Positions 8,774-16,190 of a stretch of DNA of 64,000 nt are shown one piece after another; positions within the stretch are counted from its first letter, which is position 1; every line of letters starts with the position of its first letter. The stretch is taken from assembly GCF_001665685.1 (NCBI RefSeq), contig NZ_LZTB01000080.1:22421-86420 (forward strand), in the 5' to 3' direction. Below the pieces are notes generated by a model. The model searched no databases. It was not told the DNA's origin and was given only the letters and a program-made list of their open reading frames with translations. The stretch is from Mycobacterium sp. 852013-50091_SCH5140682. GTDB taxonomy: Bacteria > Actinomycetota > Actinomycetes > Mycobacteriales > Mycobacteriaceae. The translations under genes were made by a program, and so were the position numbers.

Positions 8774-9307
8774 CAGGTAGCGCTGAATCGTCGGGCCGAT
8801 CGACGAGATGATCTCCTCGCGCGTCATATCCGCCACCGGCGCCACCGCGAGCACGAATCGGCACAGAGCCAGCCCCATCATCTGCGCGCCGACCAGACCG
8901 GCACGCCGCTCAGCCTCACCCGGGGGGGCCAGCCTCGCGACCACCGGCACCAGCTGAGCCCCGAAGATCTCCCGCATACGTTGGGCCGCTTCAGCATTGG
9001 TGGTGGCCGAGCGCAGCAGGACCGTGAGCGCCTCGTCACCCTCCCAGCGGTTGAGGAAATGCGTGACGAGGTGGCGTCCCACCGTGGCCGGGTCGACCGC
9101 CGTGAGATCGGGGAACCGCAGATCGAATTCCGATGCGGTCGCGAAGAGCTTGTCCTTGTTGCCGAAATACCGGATCACCAAGGCGGGGTCGATGCCTGCG
9201 GCCGCGGCCACGGCCCTGATGGTCGTGCCCTGGTAGCCCGTGGCGGCGAACTGTTCGCGGGCCGCGGCGAGGATCGCCTCCCTGGTCCGATCGGCTGAAC
9301 GCTTCAT
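8756..9307 (-). CDS. TetR-family repressor
   Basis: A 183-residue TetR-type regulator with the N-terminal HTH AILAAAREQFAATGYQGTTIRAVAAAAGIDPALVIRYFGNKDKLF and a mostly helical ligand domain with the C-terminal type seen in many actinobacterial TetR proteins. ATG 9307 is preferred: TATGCT on the same strand at 9320-9315 places transcription start at or next to this ATG, a leaderless arrangement common in mycobacteria. ATG 9319 is the alternative. Two GTCAAC-N4-GTTGAC palindromes fill the space to the divergent monooxygenase gene and are its likely operators. Confidence 0.92.
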   Translation of the reverse strand: MKRSADRTREAILAAAREQFAATGYQGTTIRAVAAAAGIDPALVIRYFGNKDKLFATASEFDLRFPDLTAVDPATVGRHLVTHFLNRWEGDEALTVLLRSATTNAEAAQRMREIFGAQLVPVVARLAPPGEAERRAGLVGAQMMGLALCRFVLAVAPVADMTREEIISSIGPTIQRYLSGDLT

Positions 9308-9321
9308 GACCGACAGCATAA

Positions 9322-9337
9322 GTCAACAGGTGTTGAC
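9322..9337. promoter_or_regulatory. TetR-type operator 1, GTCAAC-AGGT-GTTGAC
   Basis: A perfect 6-4-6 palindrome next to the TetR gene start. It is identical in its arms to the copy at 9369 and overlaps a TTGACA-like -35 hexamer. It probably mediates autorepression. Confidence 0.72.
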
Positions 9338-9368
9338 ACGGGGACCGATCGGGCGCACCATGGAGCAA

Positions 9369-9384
9369 GTCAACAAGCGTTGAC
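9369..9384. promoter_or_regulatory. TetR-type operator 2, GTCAAC-AAGC-GTTGAC
   Basis: A second copy of the same 6-4-6 palindrome, 25 bases upstream of the chosen monooxygenase start and 47 bases centre-to-centre from the first copy. The position fits repression of the monooxygenase-epoxide hydrolase pair by the divergent TetR protein. Confidence 0.72.
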
Positions 9385-9408
9385 ATGTTCGACAGAAAAG
9401 GGCTCACC

Positions 9409-10548
9409 ATGCAATCCACCGACGTCCTGGTGATCGGAGCCGGCCCGACCGGCCTCACCCTCGCCGCCGACCTGCGCCGACGCGGGGTCGACGTGACCGT
9501 CGTCGACAAGCTGCCCGAAGGCGCCAACACCTCGCGCGCCGCCGCCGTGGCCGCCCGCACGCTTGAGGTGCTCGAGGGTCTCGACGTATCCCGCCGCATG
9601 ATCGCCGAAGGGCTCGTCACGCCCCATTTCACGATGCGCGACGGTGAACGCGTGCTGATTCCCGTCGACTTCAGCACGCTGCCGACCGCCTACCCGTTCA
9701 CCCTCATGCTGTCCCAGGCCGACACCGAGCGGATCCTGCTGCAGCGCCTCACCGAACTCGGCGGCACGGTGATCCGACCGCTCGGGCTCGAGCGGCTCGA
9801 CCAGGACGACGACGGCGTCACCGCAACCTTCACCGACGGCACCGCGATGCGGGCGCGCTACGTCGTCGGCGCAGACGGCATCCACAGCCGGGTACGTGAC
9901 CAAGCCGATATCGGGTTCAGTGGCGGCGAATACCCGGAATCGTTCGCGTTGGCCGATGTCCGGCTGGCGGCACCACTGGACGACGAGGGAGTGATCCTGT
10001 TCTACGCGAAATCGGGCCTGACCGTCGTCGCGCCGTTGCCCGACGGCGTGTTCCGCATCGTCGCACCCACCGCCGACGCACCGGAGTGCCCGACCGTGCC
10101 CTACGTTCAACGCCTGCTCGACCAACGCGGTTTCGGGCCGGGGAAAACCGTTGTCACCGAAGTCATCTGGGGTTCGCGGTTCCGGATCCAGCACCGGGTC
10201 GCCGACACCTATCGCGCCGGCCGGCTGCTGCTCGCCGGCGACGCCGCGCATGTCCACAGCCCGGCAGGCGGGCAGGGCATGAACCTGGGCATCCAGGATG
10301 CCGTGGCACTCGCCGACGCCCTTGCCGCCGTGCTCAGCGGGGCGCCCGAGCGCATGCTCGACGACTACAGCGCGGCGCGCCGGCCGATCGCCCTGCAGGT
10401 GCTCGCACTCACCGGGCAGCTCACCCGGGTCGCCACGCTGCCACCGCTGCTGCGTCCCGTCCGCAATGTGCTCATGGGGTTGGCATCGCACCTTCCCGTG
10501 GTGCGCCACCAACTGGCGTGGCGCCTGAGCGGTCTGGTCTACCGCTGA
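9409..10548 (+). CDS. FAD-dependent aromatic-type monooxygenase
   Basis: A 379-residue class A flavoprotein monooxygenase (PheA/TetX-like, FAD_binding_3). It has the N-terminal dinucleotide fold VLVIGAGPTGLTLAADLRRRG, the mid-protein GADGIHSRVRD (DG motif) and the C-terminal FAD ribityl motif LLLAGDAAHVHSPAGGQGMNLGIQDA. It lacks the long C-terminal thioredoxin-like extension of phenol hydroxylases. ATG 9409 follows AAAAGGG at good spacing. ATG 9385 is also in frame but abuts operator 2. Fifteen bases separate it from the epoxide hydrolase gene; together they could oxygenate a lipophilic compound and open an epoxide (inference). It is likely repressed by the divergent TetR. Confidence 0.92.
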   Translation: MQSTDVLVIGAGPTGLTLAADLRRRGVDVTVVDKLPEGANTSRAAAVAARTLEVLEGLDVSRRMIAEGLVTPHFTMRDGERVLIPVDFSTLPTAYPFTLMLSQADTERILLQRLTELGGTVIRPLGLERLDQDDDGVTATFTDGTAMRARYVVGADGIHSRVRDQADIGFSGGEYPESFALADVRLAAPLDDEGVILFYAKSGLTVVAPLPDGVFRIVAPTADAPECPTVPYVQRLLDQRGFGPGKTVVTEVIWGSRFRIQHRVADTYRAGRLLLAGDAAHVHSPAGGQGMNLGIQDAVALADALAAVLSGAPERMLDDYSAARRPIALQVLALTGQLTRVATLPPLLRPVRNVLMGLASHLPVVRHQLAWRLSGLVYR

Positions 10549-10562
10549 GCTGATGCGACAGG

Positions 10563-11708
10563 ATGGCACACATGGCTGCCATCAAACCGTTCCGCATCGA
10601 CGTCCCCGATACCGATCTCGCCGACCTCAAGGATCGGCTGGCGCGGACCCGATGGCCCGAGGCCGAATGCGTGGACGACTGGAGCCAGGGCATACCCCTG
10701 AGCTACACGCGCGAACTCGCCGACTACTGGGCGAACACCTACGACTGGCGCACCCGCGAAGCCGGCCTCAACCGCTTCGACCACTTCACCACCGAAATCG
10801 ACGGCCTGGGCGTCCATTTCATCCATCAGCGATCGCCACACCAGGATGCGTTCCCGCTGCTGATCACGCACGGCTGGCCCGGCTCGATCGTGGAGTTCCA
10901 CAAGGTGATCGAGCCGTTGACCGAAGCCGGGTTCCATGTGGTGTGCCCGTCGCTGCCCGGCTACGGCTTCTCCGACAAACCGACGACGACCGGCTGGGGC
11001 GTCGCCAAGATCGCCGAAGCGTGGGACGAGCTGATGGTGCGGCTGGGGTATGACCGCTACGGCGCGCAGGGCGGCGACTGGGGTGCGGCGGTGACGACGC
11101 AGATCGGCCGCAATGTGGGGCACCGGAGCAGCTCCGGCGGCGACCTCAGCCACTGCATCGCCATCCACGTCAACATGCCGATCGCGCAGCCGCCCGCCGA
11201 AGGCGTCGGTGAGATGACCGAAGATCTGCAGAAGGCGCTCGCCCGCATCGAGTACTACCGCAAGTGGGACTCGGGCTACATGAAGCAGCAGTCCACCCGG
11301 CCGCAGACCCTCGGCTACGGTCTGACGGACTCTCCCGTCGGCCAGCTGGCCTGGATCGTGGAGAAATTCTGGTCGTGGATGGACTGCGACGGGAACCCCG
11401 AGAACGTGGTGTCCAAAGACGAAATGCTCGACAACATCATGCTCTACTGGCTCACCGCGTCAGCAGCGTCGTCGGCCCGGCTGTACTGGGAAAGCCACGA
11501 CACCTGGGGCGGCGGCGGATACGTGAGCGTGCCCACCGGTATCGCGTCCTTCCCCTTGGAGATCCTGCGGGCGCCGCGCGCCTGGTGCGAAACCGGCTAC
11601 AACGTCACCCATTACACGACCATGCCGCGCGGCGGACACTTCGCGGCCTTCGAGCAACCGGAGTTGTTCGTCGAGGATGTGAAGGCCTTCTTCGCCACCG
11701 TGCGCTGA
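10563..11708 (+). CDS. Epoxide hydrolase, microsomal (EHN) type
   Basis: A 381-residue alpha/beta hydrolase with the N-terminal epoxide-hydrolase meander (IKPFRIDVPDTDLADLKDRLARTRWP) typical of microsomal-type enzymes. The oxyanion motif HGWPGS lies near residue 108, the nucleophilic aspartate in AQGGDWGAAVT near 178, and the catalytic histidine in MPRGGHFAAFEQPELFVEDV near the C-terminus. It adds water to an epoxide to give a diol. It follows the monooxygenase in the same TetR-controlled unit, so it may detoxify an epoxide formed or encountered in the same pathway. The length matches the family. Confidence 0.92.
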   Translation: MAHMAAIKPFRIDVPDTDLADLKDRLARTRWPEAECVDDWSQGIPLSYTRELADYWANTYDWRTREAGLNRFDHFTTEIDGLGVHFIHQRSPHQDAFPLLITHGWPGSIVEFHKVIEPLTEAGFHVVCPSLPGYGFSDKPTTTGWGVAKIAEAWDELMVRLGYDRYGAQGGDWGAAVTTQIGRNVGHRSSSGGDLSHCIAIHVNMPIAQPPAEGVGEMTEDLQKALARIEYYRKWDSGYMKQQSTRPQTLGYGLTDSPVGQLAWIVEKFWSWMDCDGNPENVVSKDEMLDNIMLYWLTASAASSARLYWESHDTWGGGGYVSVPTGIASFPLEILRAPRAWCETGYNVTHYTTMPRGGHFAAFEQPELFVEDVKAFFATVR

Positions 11709-11717
11709 GTTTCCTTG

Positions 11718-11778
11718 CGCGAGCAGACATGGCGGTGCGCCAAATCCGGCGTGTCGCGTACCGCGGTGTCTGCTCGCG
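11718..11778. terminator. Hairpin with CGCGAGCAGACA arms
   Basis: CGCGAGCAGACA (11718-11729) pairs perfectly with TGTCTGCTCGCG (11767-11778), and an inner GCGGT/ACCGC stem (11732-11736 with 11760-11764) extends it. It lies 10 bases after the epoxide hydrolase stop, so it is probably a terminator. The left arm recurs at 39260, indicating a dispersed repeat family. Confidence 0.6.
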
Positions 11779-11808
11779 GGGAAACGGGACGGGCTAGCGT
11801 AACGGCCA

Positions 11809-12652
11809 TGGATGAACTTACGGAAAGCGCATCAAGTTCTATCCATTGGGACACGACGATGCGACCACCATATTCGTCGACGCGGCTGATGTGGTGTACG
11901 ACAACACCATTCCGTACGACCTCCGATTCTTCGAATTGCTCGACCGGTTCGTGCAACGCGAACCCTGGCTGCAGCGCGACCGCGTGATGATCTCGATCCT
12001 CAAGTCGATCGGCATCGAGAAGGGGACGCCGTTCTCCCCCGACGCCGAACTCACCACGGTGCTGAACTCCGCCGCGGCCGCAGCACACGACTGGCTCGAA
12101 GCCAGCTATCCGCGGTTCTTCACCACACCGTATTTCGAAGGCACGCACTGGGCTGTGCCCGCCTCACCCGAGGTGGTGCGGGGCATGCAGACCGGATTCG
12201 CCGATGCCGACAGCTATCCCGTCGACGATCGCGGTCTGCTGTACTCCTTCATCTACTTCAGCGCCAAACACCTTGGCCAGGGCCAGTTCCACGTGATGAC
12301 CATCGCCGACAAGGACGGCCGACCGCTCGACGGTGACCAGACCTACCGGCTACGGGTCCCTGCCGACCCGCCGGTGTCGCTCTACTGGTCGGCCACGGTG
12401 TACGACCGTGCCACACATGCGCTGATCCGGGACCTGCCGTACGCAAGCCGCTCGTCGCATCGACCCGATCTGATCACCAATCCCGACGGCTCGGTCGACG
12501 TGTTCATCGGACCGTCCGCACAAGAGTGCAACGTGGCCAATTGGATTCCCACTGCACCCGGCGGCCGGTTCGAGGTGTTGTTCCGGCTGTACGGGCCGCA
12601 GCAGGCCCTGTTCGACAAGACCTGGCAGTTGCCCGACATCGAAAAGGCATGA
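11809..12652 (+). pseudogene. DUF1254/DUF1214-type protein, N-terminally truncated and apparently frameshifted
   Basis: The frame ending at 12652 encodes about 278 residues resembling the second half of DUF1254-DUF1214 proteins: YGKRIKFYPLGHDDAT, then VYDNTIPYDLRFF, and the C-terminal WSATVYDRATHALIRDLPYA and APGGRFEVLFRLYGP. Family members are usually above 400 residues, so the N-terminal domain is missing. The only ATG (11809) follows a TAGCGT -10-like box at leaderless spacing but is one base out of frame; the good frame has TGA at 11813. Initiation would need TTG 11846 or a frameshift. I read it as a decaying gene. A sequencing error at the short 5' junction is the alternative. Confidence 0.5.
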
Positions 12653-12702
12653 CAGCAAACACGCCCGCCGATCAGCTGCCAGGATCTGTTATTACTGGCT
12701 AG

Positions 12703-14115
12703 GTGACGGTCGCAACCCGTTGGGGGAAAACCCTACTGACACGCGCGCTCACGGTCGGCATGCTGATGGTGATGACGGTGCTGCTGGGATCCCCGACTGT
12801 GCACGCCGACGGAGGCGGGTCGGACACCGACGTGCACATCGCGCAGTCGCTGGGCGGCCGTGAGCTGACGGTGGTGATTCGCCGGGTCGGCCCGGTGCTC
12901 GGCCCGCTGCAGGTGGACGTGGTCACCCACGCCGGTGATGCACCCGGAAGCCTGCAGCTCACAGCGACCACCGCGGGGGCCGCGGGCAGCTCCGGCCGCG
13001 TGCAGCTCGGCGCGCCGGGCATCTACACCACGACGCTCGACGTCGACCGGCCCGGACCGTGGGAACTTCTCGTCGACGACGGGCACACCGTGGCCCGCAT
13101 TCCGTTCTTGGTCCCCGTGCAGCTGACCCCGCCGTGGAAAAAGGCCAGTGATTACGGGTTCTTCGCCGCCGGGGTGCTGCTGATCGTCTCTCTCGGCGTG
13201 GCACTCCGGTCGCGGCGGGGCGCGGTCACGCTGATCCCGGCGACCGCGATGGTCGTCGCTCTGACCGTCGGCGTCACGGGTGCCGTGCTGTCGACGTCGT
13301 TCCCGCCCCCGCCGCAGCCCGGTCGTGACCTGGACCCCACCGTGGAGAACATCCGCGACCCCTATGCCCGCGTGGCGGCGAATTCCCTTACCCCCGTGGA
13401 CTATTCGCGACCGCCGGTTAACTTGGCGCTGGCCATGCAGAGCCAGTCACTGGAGCTGCACCTCATCGATTCGGCGACCGGCCGTCCCGTCGACGACCTG
13501 CTCATCCACCACGGAGCACTGATCCACCTCATCGTCGTCTCCCCGTCGGGAGCGATGTCGCATCTGCATCCGGTGCGGGTGGCGGCAGGCCGCTATGAGG
13601 TGCAGTTCGATCCGGCCGAGCACGGCACGTATGCCGTCGCCGCGGAGATCGCCCGGCGGGGCGGCGGCGTCCAACTGCTGCGCGGCTCGGTTGCCGGCCG
13701 CGACCGGGGTCAGGCGCCGACGGCTCCCGGTCCGTCGCCGGCCCGGATCACGACCACGGTGTCCCCCGCCGGTACCCCGAGCACCGTCCGGGCGCGGTTC
13801 GGCGACACCGCGGACCTGCAGCCATGGCTCGGCATGACGGGCCACATGATGGTGGTCGGCCCGCTGGACACCAGCAGCCCCGATATCGGCAAACTCGCAC
13901 TGACAGCACCGGTTTGGGCTCACGCCCACGCGATGGTTCCGCCCGCCCCTGGCGCAGCCGGCGGCCAGCCCGACGAATCAGTGGCCCGCTACGGACCGGA
14001 GATCGACTTCACCTACACCTTCGCCCTGCCGGGTCGATACAAGCTCTGGGTGCAGAGCGAACGCAACTACGCCATCCTCACCGCACCGACCGAAGTCGAG
14101 GTCCCCGCAGCATGA
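12703..14115 (+). CDS. Exported membrane protein with two His/Met-rich extracytoplasmic domains
   Basis: A 470-residue protein starting with a signal peptide (cleavage likely after SPTVHA, about residue 35). A first Ig-like domain ends in GPWELLVDDG, followed by two membrane helices around residues 150-200. Two related beta-rich domains follow, the first with IHHGALIHLIVVSPSGAMSH and LHP, the second with WLGMTGHMMVVGP and WAHAHAMVP. The paired HLxVVS..HLHP and LGMxGHxxxL..H.H motifs occur in heavy-metal-associated envelope proteins, so metal (copper-like) handling is possible. It is the first gene of a four-gene operon and starts with GTG. The function is unknown. Confidence 0.82.
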   Translation: MTVATRWGKTLLTRALTVGMLMVMTVLLGSPTVHADGGGSDTDVHIAQSLGGRELTVVIRRVGPVLGPLQVDVVTHAGDAPGSLQLTATTAGAAGSSGRVQLGAPGIYTTTLDVDRPGPWELLVDDGHTVARIPFLVPVQLTPPWKKASDYGFFAAGVLLIVSLGVALRSRRGAVTLIPATAMVVALTVGVTGAVLSTSFPPPPQPGRDLDPTVENIRDPYARVAANSLTPVDYSRPPVNLALAMQSQSLELHLIDSATGRPVDDLLIHHGALIHLIVVSPSGAMSHLHPVRVAAGRYEVQFDPAEHGTYAVAAEIARRGGGVQLLRGSVAGRDRGQAPTAPGPSPARITTTVSPAGTPSTVRARFGDTADLQPWLGMTGHMMVVGPLDTSSPDIGKLALTAPVWAHAHAMVPPAPGAAGGQPDESVARYGPEIDFTYTFALPGRYKLWVQSERNYAILTAPTEVEVPAA

Positions 14116-14519
14116 GCCGTCAACGCCTCATCGTCATCGCCCTGATCGCCGGGGTCGCGGTGGCCGCCGGAATATGGCTGCTGTGGCCCAAACCCGCGCC
14201 ACCGCTCGTCGCCGAGGCCACCGCGGGCCCGTATCTGGTGCGGATCACCGGCACGCCGCCGAAGGTCGGGGTCACCCCGTTGGTGGTCGAGATCACCGGC
14301 AGCGCAGGCGAATCACCGACGCCGGAATCGGTGACGTTCGAACCCGCGATGCCCCAGATGGGCCACGCCACAACGCCTGTGGTGGCCAAGCCCGACGGCA
14401 CCGAGCACTACCGCGGCGACGTGAACCTCAGCATGCCCGGACAGTGGGAGATCACCGTGCGGATCTCCAATGGCAAAGACCACTACGACGCGGTCCTCAA
14501 CGTGACCACCACCGGATAG
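14112..14519 (+). CDS. YtkA/FixH-like membrane-anchored extracytoplasmic protein
   Basis: A 135-residue protein with one N-terminal membrane anchor (LIVIALIAGVAVAAGIWLLW) and an extracytoplasmic YtkA-like beta sandwich: GPYLVRITGTPPKVGVTPLVV, MPQMGHATTP and GQWEITVRISNG. The M-P-x-M-G-H motif is typical of the YtkA/FixH group, several members of which sit in copper or oxidase-assembly loci. The ATG overlaps the stop of the preceding gene (ATGA). It is translationally coupled and probably works with its neighbours in the envelope. The function is unproven. Confidence 0.85.
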   Translation: MSRQRLIVIALIAGVAVAAGIWLLWPKPAPPLVAEATAGPYLVRITGTPPKVGVTPLVVEITGSAGESPTPESVTFEPAMPQMGHATTPVVAKPDGTEHYRGDVNLSMPGQWEITVRISNGKDHYDAVLNVTTTG

Positions 14520-14528
14520 GAAACGCCC

Positions 14529-15611
14529 ATGACCAAAACGGATTCAGCGGGACGGCTCGCCGCGTTCGTGATGCTGGCCGGAACCCTGATCTCCCTGAGC
14601 GGGCTCACTTGGGACATCGGGTGGCACGGCGACGTCGGACCGGACAGCTTCTTCACCCTGCCCCACCTCTTCGTCTACTCCGGCGGCGCCATCGCCGGAC
14701 TGACCAGCCTGACCATGGTGCTGCGCGCCACCTCCGCACAGCGCAACGGCCAGGCTCCCGATCCAACGGTCGGTGGCCGGGCCGTCAAGGTGCTCGGTGT
14801 GTTTGCCGCCCCGATCGGCTATCTCGTCGGCGGCATCGCGGCGGCATCGTTCCTGCTGTACGGCCTGTGGGACGAATGGTGGCACGGCCTCTACGGATTC
14901 GACGTCACCATTGCCTCGCCACCGCACCAGGGCTGGCTGACCTCGATCTGTGTCACGATGATCGGCACTGCCATCGTGTTCGCGGCGGCTCGAGAACATC
15001 GTTGGGGGCGTTGGGGTTTCATGACTGCCCTGGCGGCGTTCGGATCGTATGCGTCGATCACCAGTACCGCGCTGGCCGATGTCAACATGGGCAGCAGCAT
15101 CGACTGGTTCGTCGTCACCTGGGTGGCCATCCCCGTCGTCTGCGTGCTGCTCGGCTCACAGGTGCTGCCGCGTGGCGGGGCGCTGGGCACCGGTGTGCTC
15201 ACGCTGGCGGTCAACCTGGCGACATGGTCGTTCGCGCAGTGGGCGGTCGGTTGGTATGCGGGTGTTCAGCACCTCGCGCTGCGTGACTACGTCGAGTTGG
15301 GCTTCCCGATCGAGCGGGTGCTGATCCCGGCGGCGGTTCTGGTGTTCAGCATCCTCGTGGAACTGCTGCTGCACTGGAAGGGTTCCAGCGCATGGCTATT
15401 GGCCGGCTGCGGCGCAGTCGGCGCGGCGGCCATCACCTGGTGGCTCGAATCGGGCATGCGGCATGCGCCCGGCGACAACGTCGTATTCACCTGTGCCGCT
15501 TCGGCTGTCATCGCCGCGATCCTGGGTGCCGCGACGCTGCGGCTCGGGCGAGCACTGCGTGCGGCCGACACCGCGCCCGCCGCACGCGACGATGCGGTGG
15601 TCACGGCGTGA
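14529..15611 (+). CDS. Polytopic membrane protein with duplicated WDxxWH motif
   Basis: A 360-residue protein with about nine hydrophobic helices. Two similar stretches stand out: LTWDIGWHGDVGPDSFFTLPH (starts near residue 26) and LWDEWWHGLYGFDVTIASPPH (near 117). Each has W-D-x-x-W-H, a Gly and Asp, and a Pro-His about 10 residues later, suggesting an internal duplication and a membrane-embedded His/Asp site, perhaps for metal. It lies in the middle of the exported-protein operon, 9 bases after the YtkA-like gene, and its stop overlaps the next start (GTGA). I do not recognise a characterised family. Confidence 0.82.
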   Translation: MTKTDSAGRLAAFVMLAGTLISLSGLTWDIGWHGDVGPDSFFTLPHLFVYSGGAIAGLTSLTMVLRATSAQRNGQAPDPTVGGRAVKVLGVFAAPIGYLVGGIAAASFLLYGLWDEWWHGLYGFDVTIASPPHQGWLTSICVTMIGTAIVFAAAREHRWGRWGFMTALAAFGSYASITSTALADVNMGSSIDWFVVTWVAIPVVCVLLGSQVLPRGGALGTGVLTLAVNLATWSFAQWAVGWYAGVQHLALRDYVELGFPIERVLIPAAVLVFSILVELLLHWKGSSAWLLAGCGAVGAAAITWWLESGMRHAPGDNVVFTCAASAVIAAILGAATLRLGRALRAADTAPAARDDAVVTA

Positions 15612-16138
15612 AGGCGCGCAAAGTCGCCGCCGTGCTCGGCGCCGTGGTCGCCCTGTGGTTCGGAGCCGCACCGACCGCAGCCGCCAATCCCCTTGACTAC
15701 GTAGTGCATTCCGAGCACGTCCAGGTCGGGCCGTATCCCGTGACGGTCGGCTTCACTGTCTGGCCGCTGCGGGCCATGCAATCGCTGGATTTCACCTTCG
15801 AACCCGACGGCGGTATCGCCGGCAAATCGGGCACGCTCACCGAGATCGCGCCCGATGGCCGGGAAGAAACCGACCGGCTGGGCCGTCATCCGCGCAACCG
15901 CGACGTGTGGGGCCTCGACGTGCGGTCGCTGGACTCGTCGGGAACCTGGACGCTGCGATTCACCATTGACGGCCCGCAAGGCCAGGGCACCGGGGAGCTG
16001 ACCGTCGACGTGCTCAAACAACCAGGCCCACCGCTGCCGCTGAGCTGGGCGATCGGGCTGATCCCGCTGACGCTCACCGTGGTGTTCTTCGGCGTGGTGT
16101 GGCTGCGCACCGGCTCAGATCGCCGAGTGACCAGTTGA
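15608..16138 (+). CDS. Secreted, C-terminally membrane-anchored protein (YtkA-like fold likely)
   Basis: A 176-residue protein with a signal peptide (VAAVLGAVVALWFGAAPTAAA), an extracytoplasmic domain and a C-terminal membrane helix (SWAIGLIPLTLTVVFFGVVW) followed by a short basic tail. GTWTLRFTIDGPQG parallels GPWELLVDDG and GQWEITVRIS in the first two operon members, so three of the four proteins appear to carry related Ig-like domains. It starts with GTG overlapping the previous stop and is the last gene of the operon. The function is unknown. Confidence 0.82.
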   Translation: MKARKVAAVLGAVVALWFGAAPTAAANPLDYVVHSEHVQVGPYPVTVGFTVWPLRAMQSLDFTFEPDGGIAGKSGTLTEIAPDGREETDRLGRHPRNRDVWGLDVRSLDSSGTWTLRFTIDGPQGQGTGELTVDVLKQPGPPLPLSWAIGLIPLTLTVVFFGVVWLRTGSDRRVTS

Positions 16139-16180
16139 CGCACGCATTTCCGGCGGCGGGGGGACATAACTGGCCACTCG
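16124..16180. terminator. Hairpin between convergent genes (AACTGG family)
   Basis: CGAGTGACCAGTT (16124-16136) pairs with AACTGGCCACTCG (16168-16180) with a single mismatch. It overlaps the stop of the upstream operon and lies before the convergent ABC gene end. It shares the CCAGTT/AACTGG core with 4500-4560. Confidence 0.55.
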
Positions 16181-16190
16181 CGCCGAAGCG

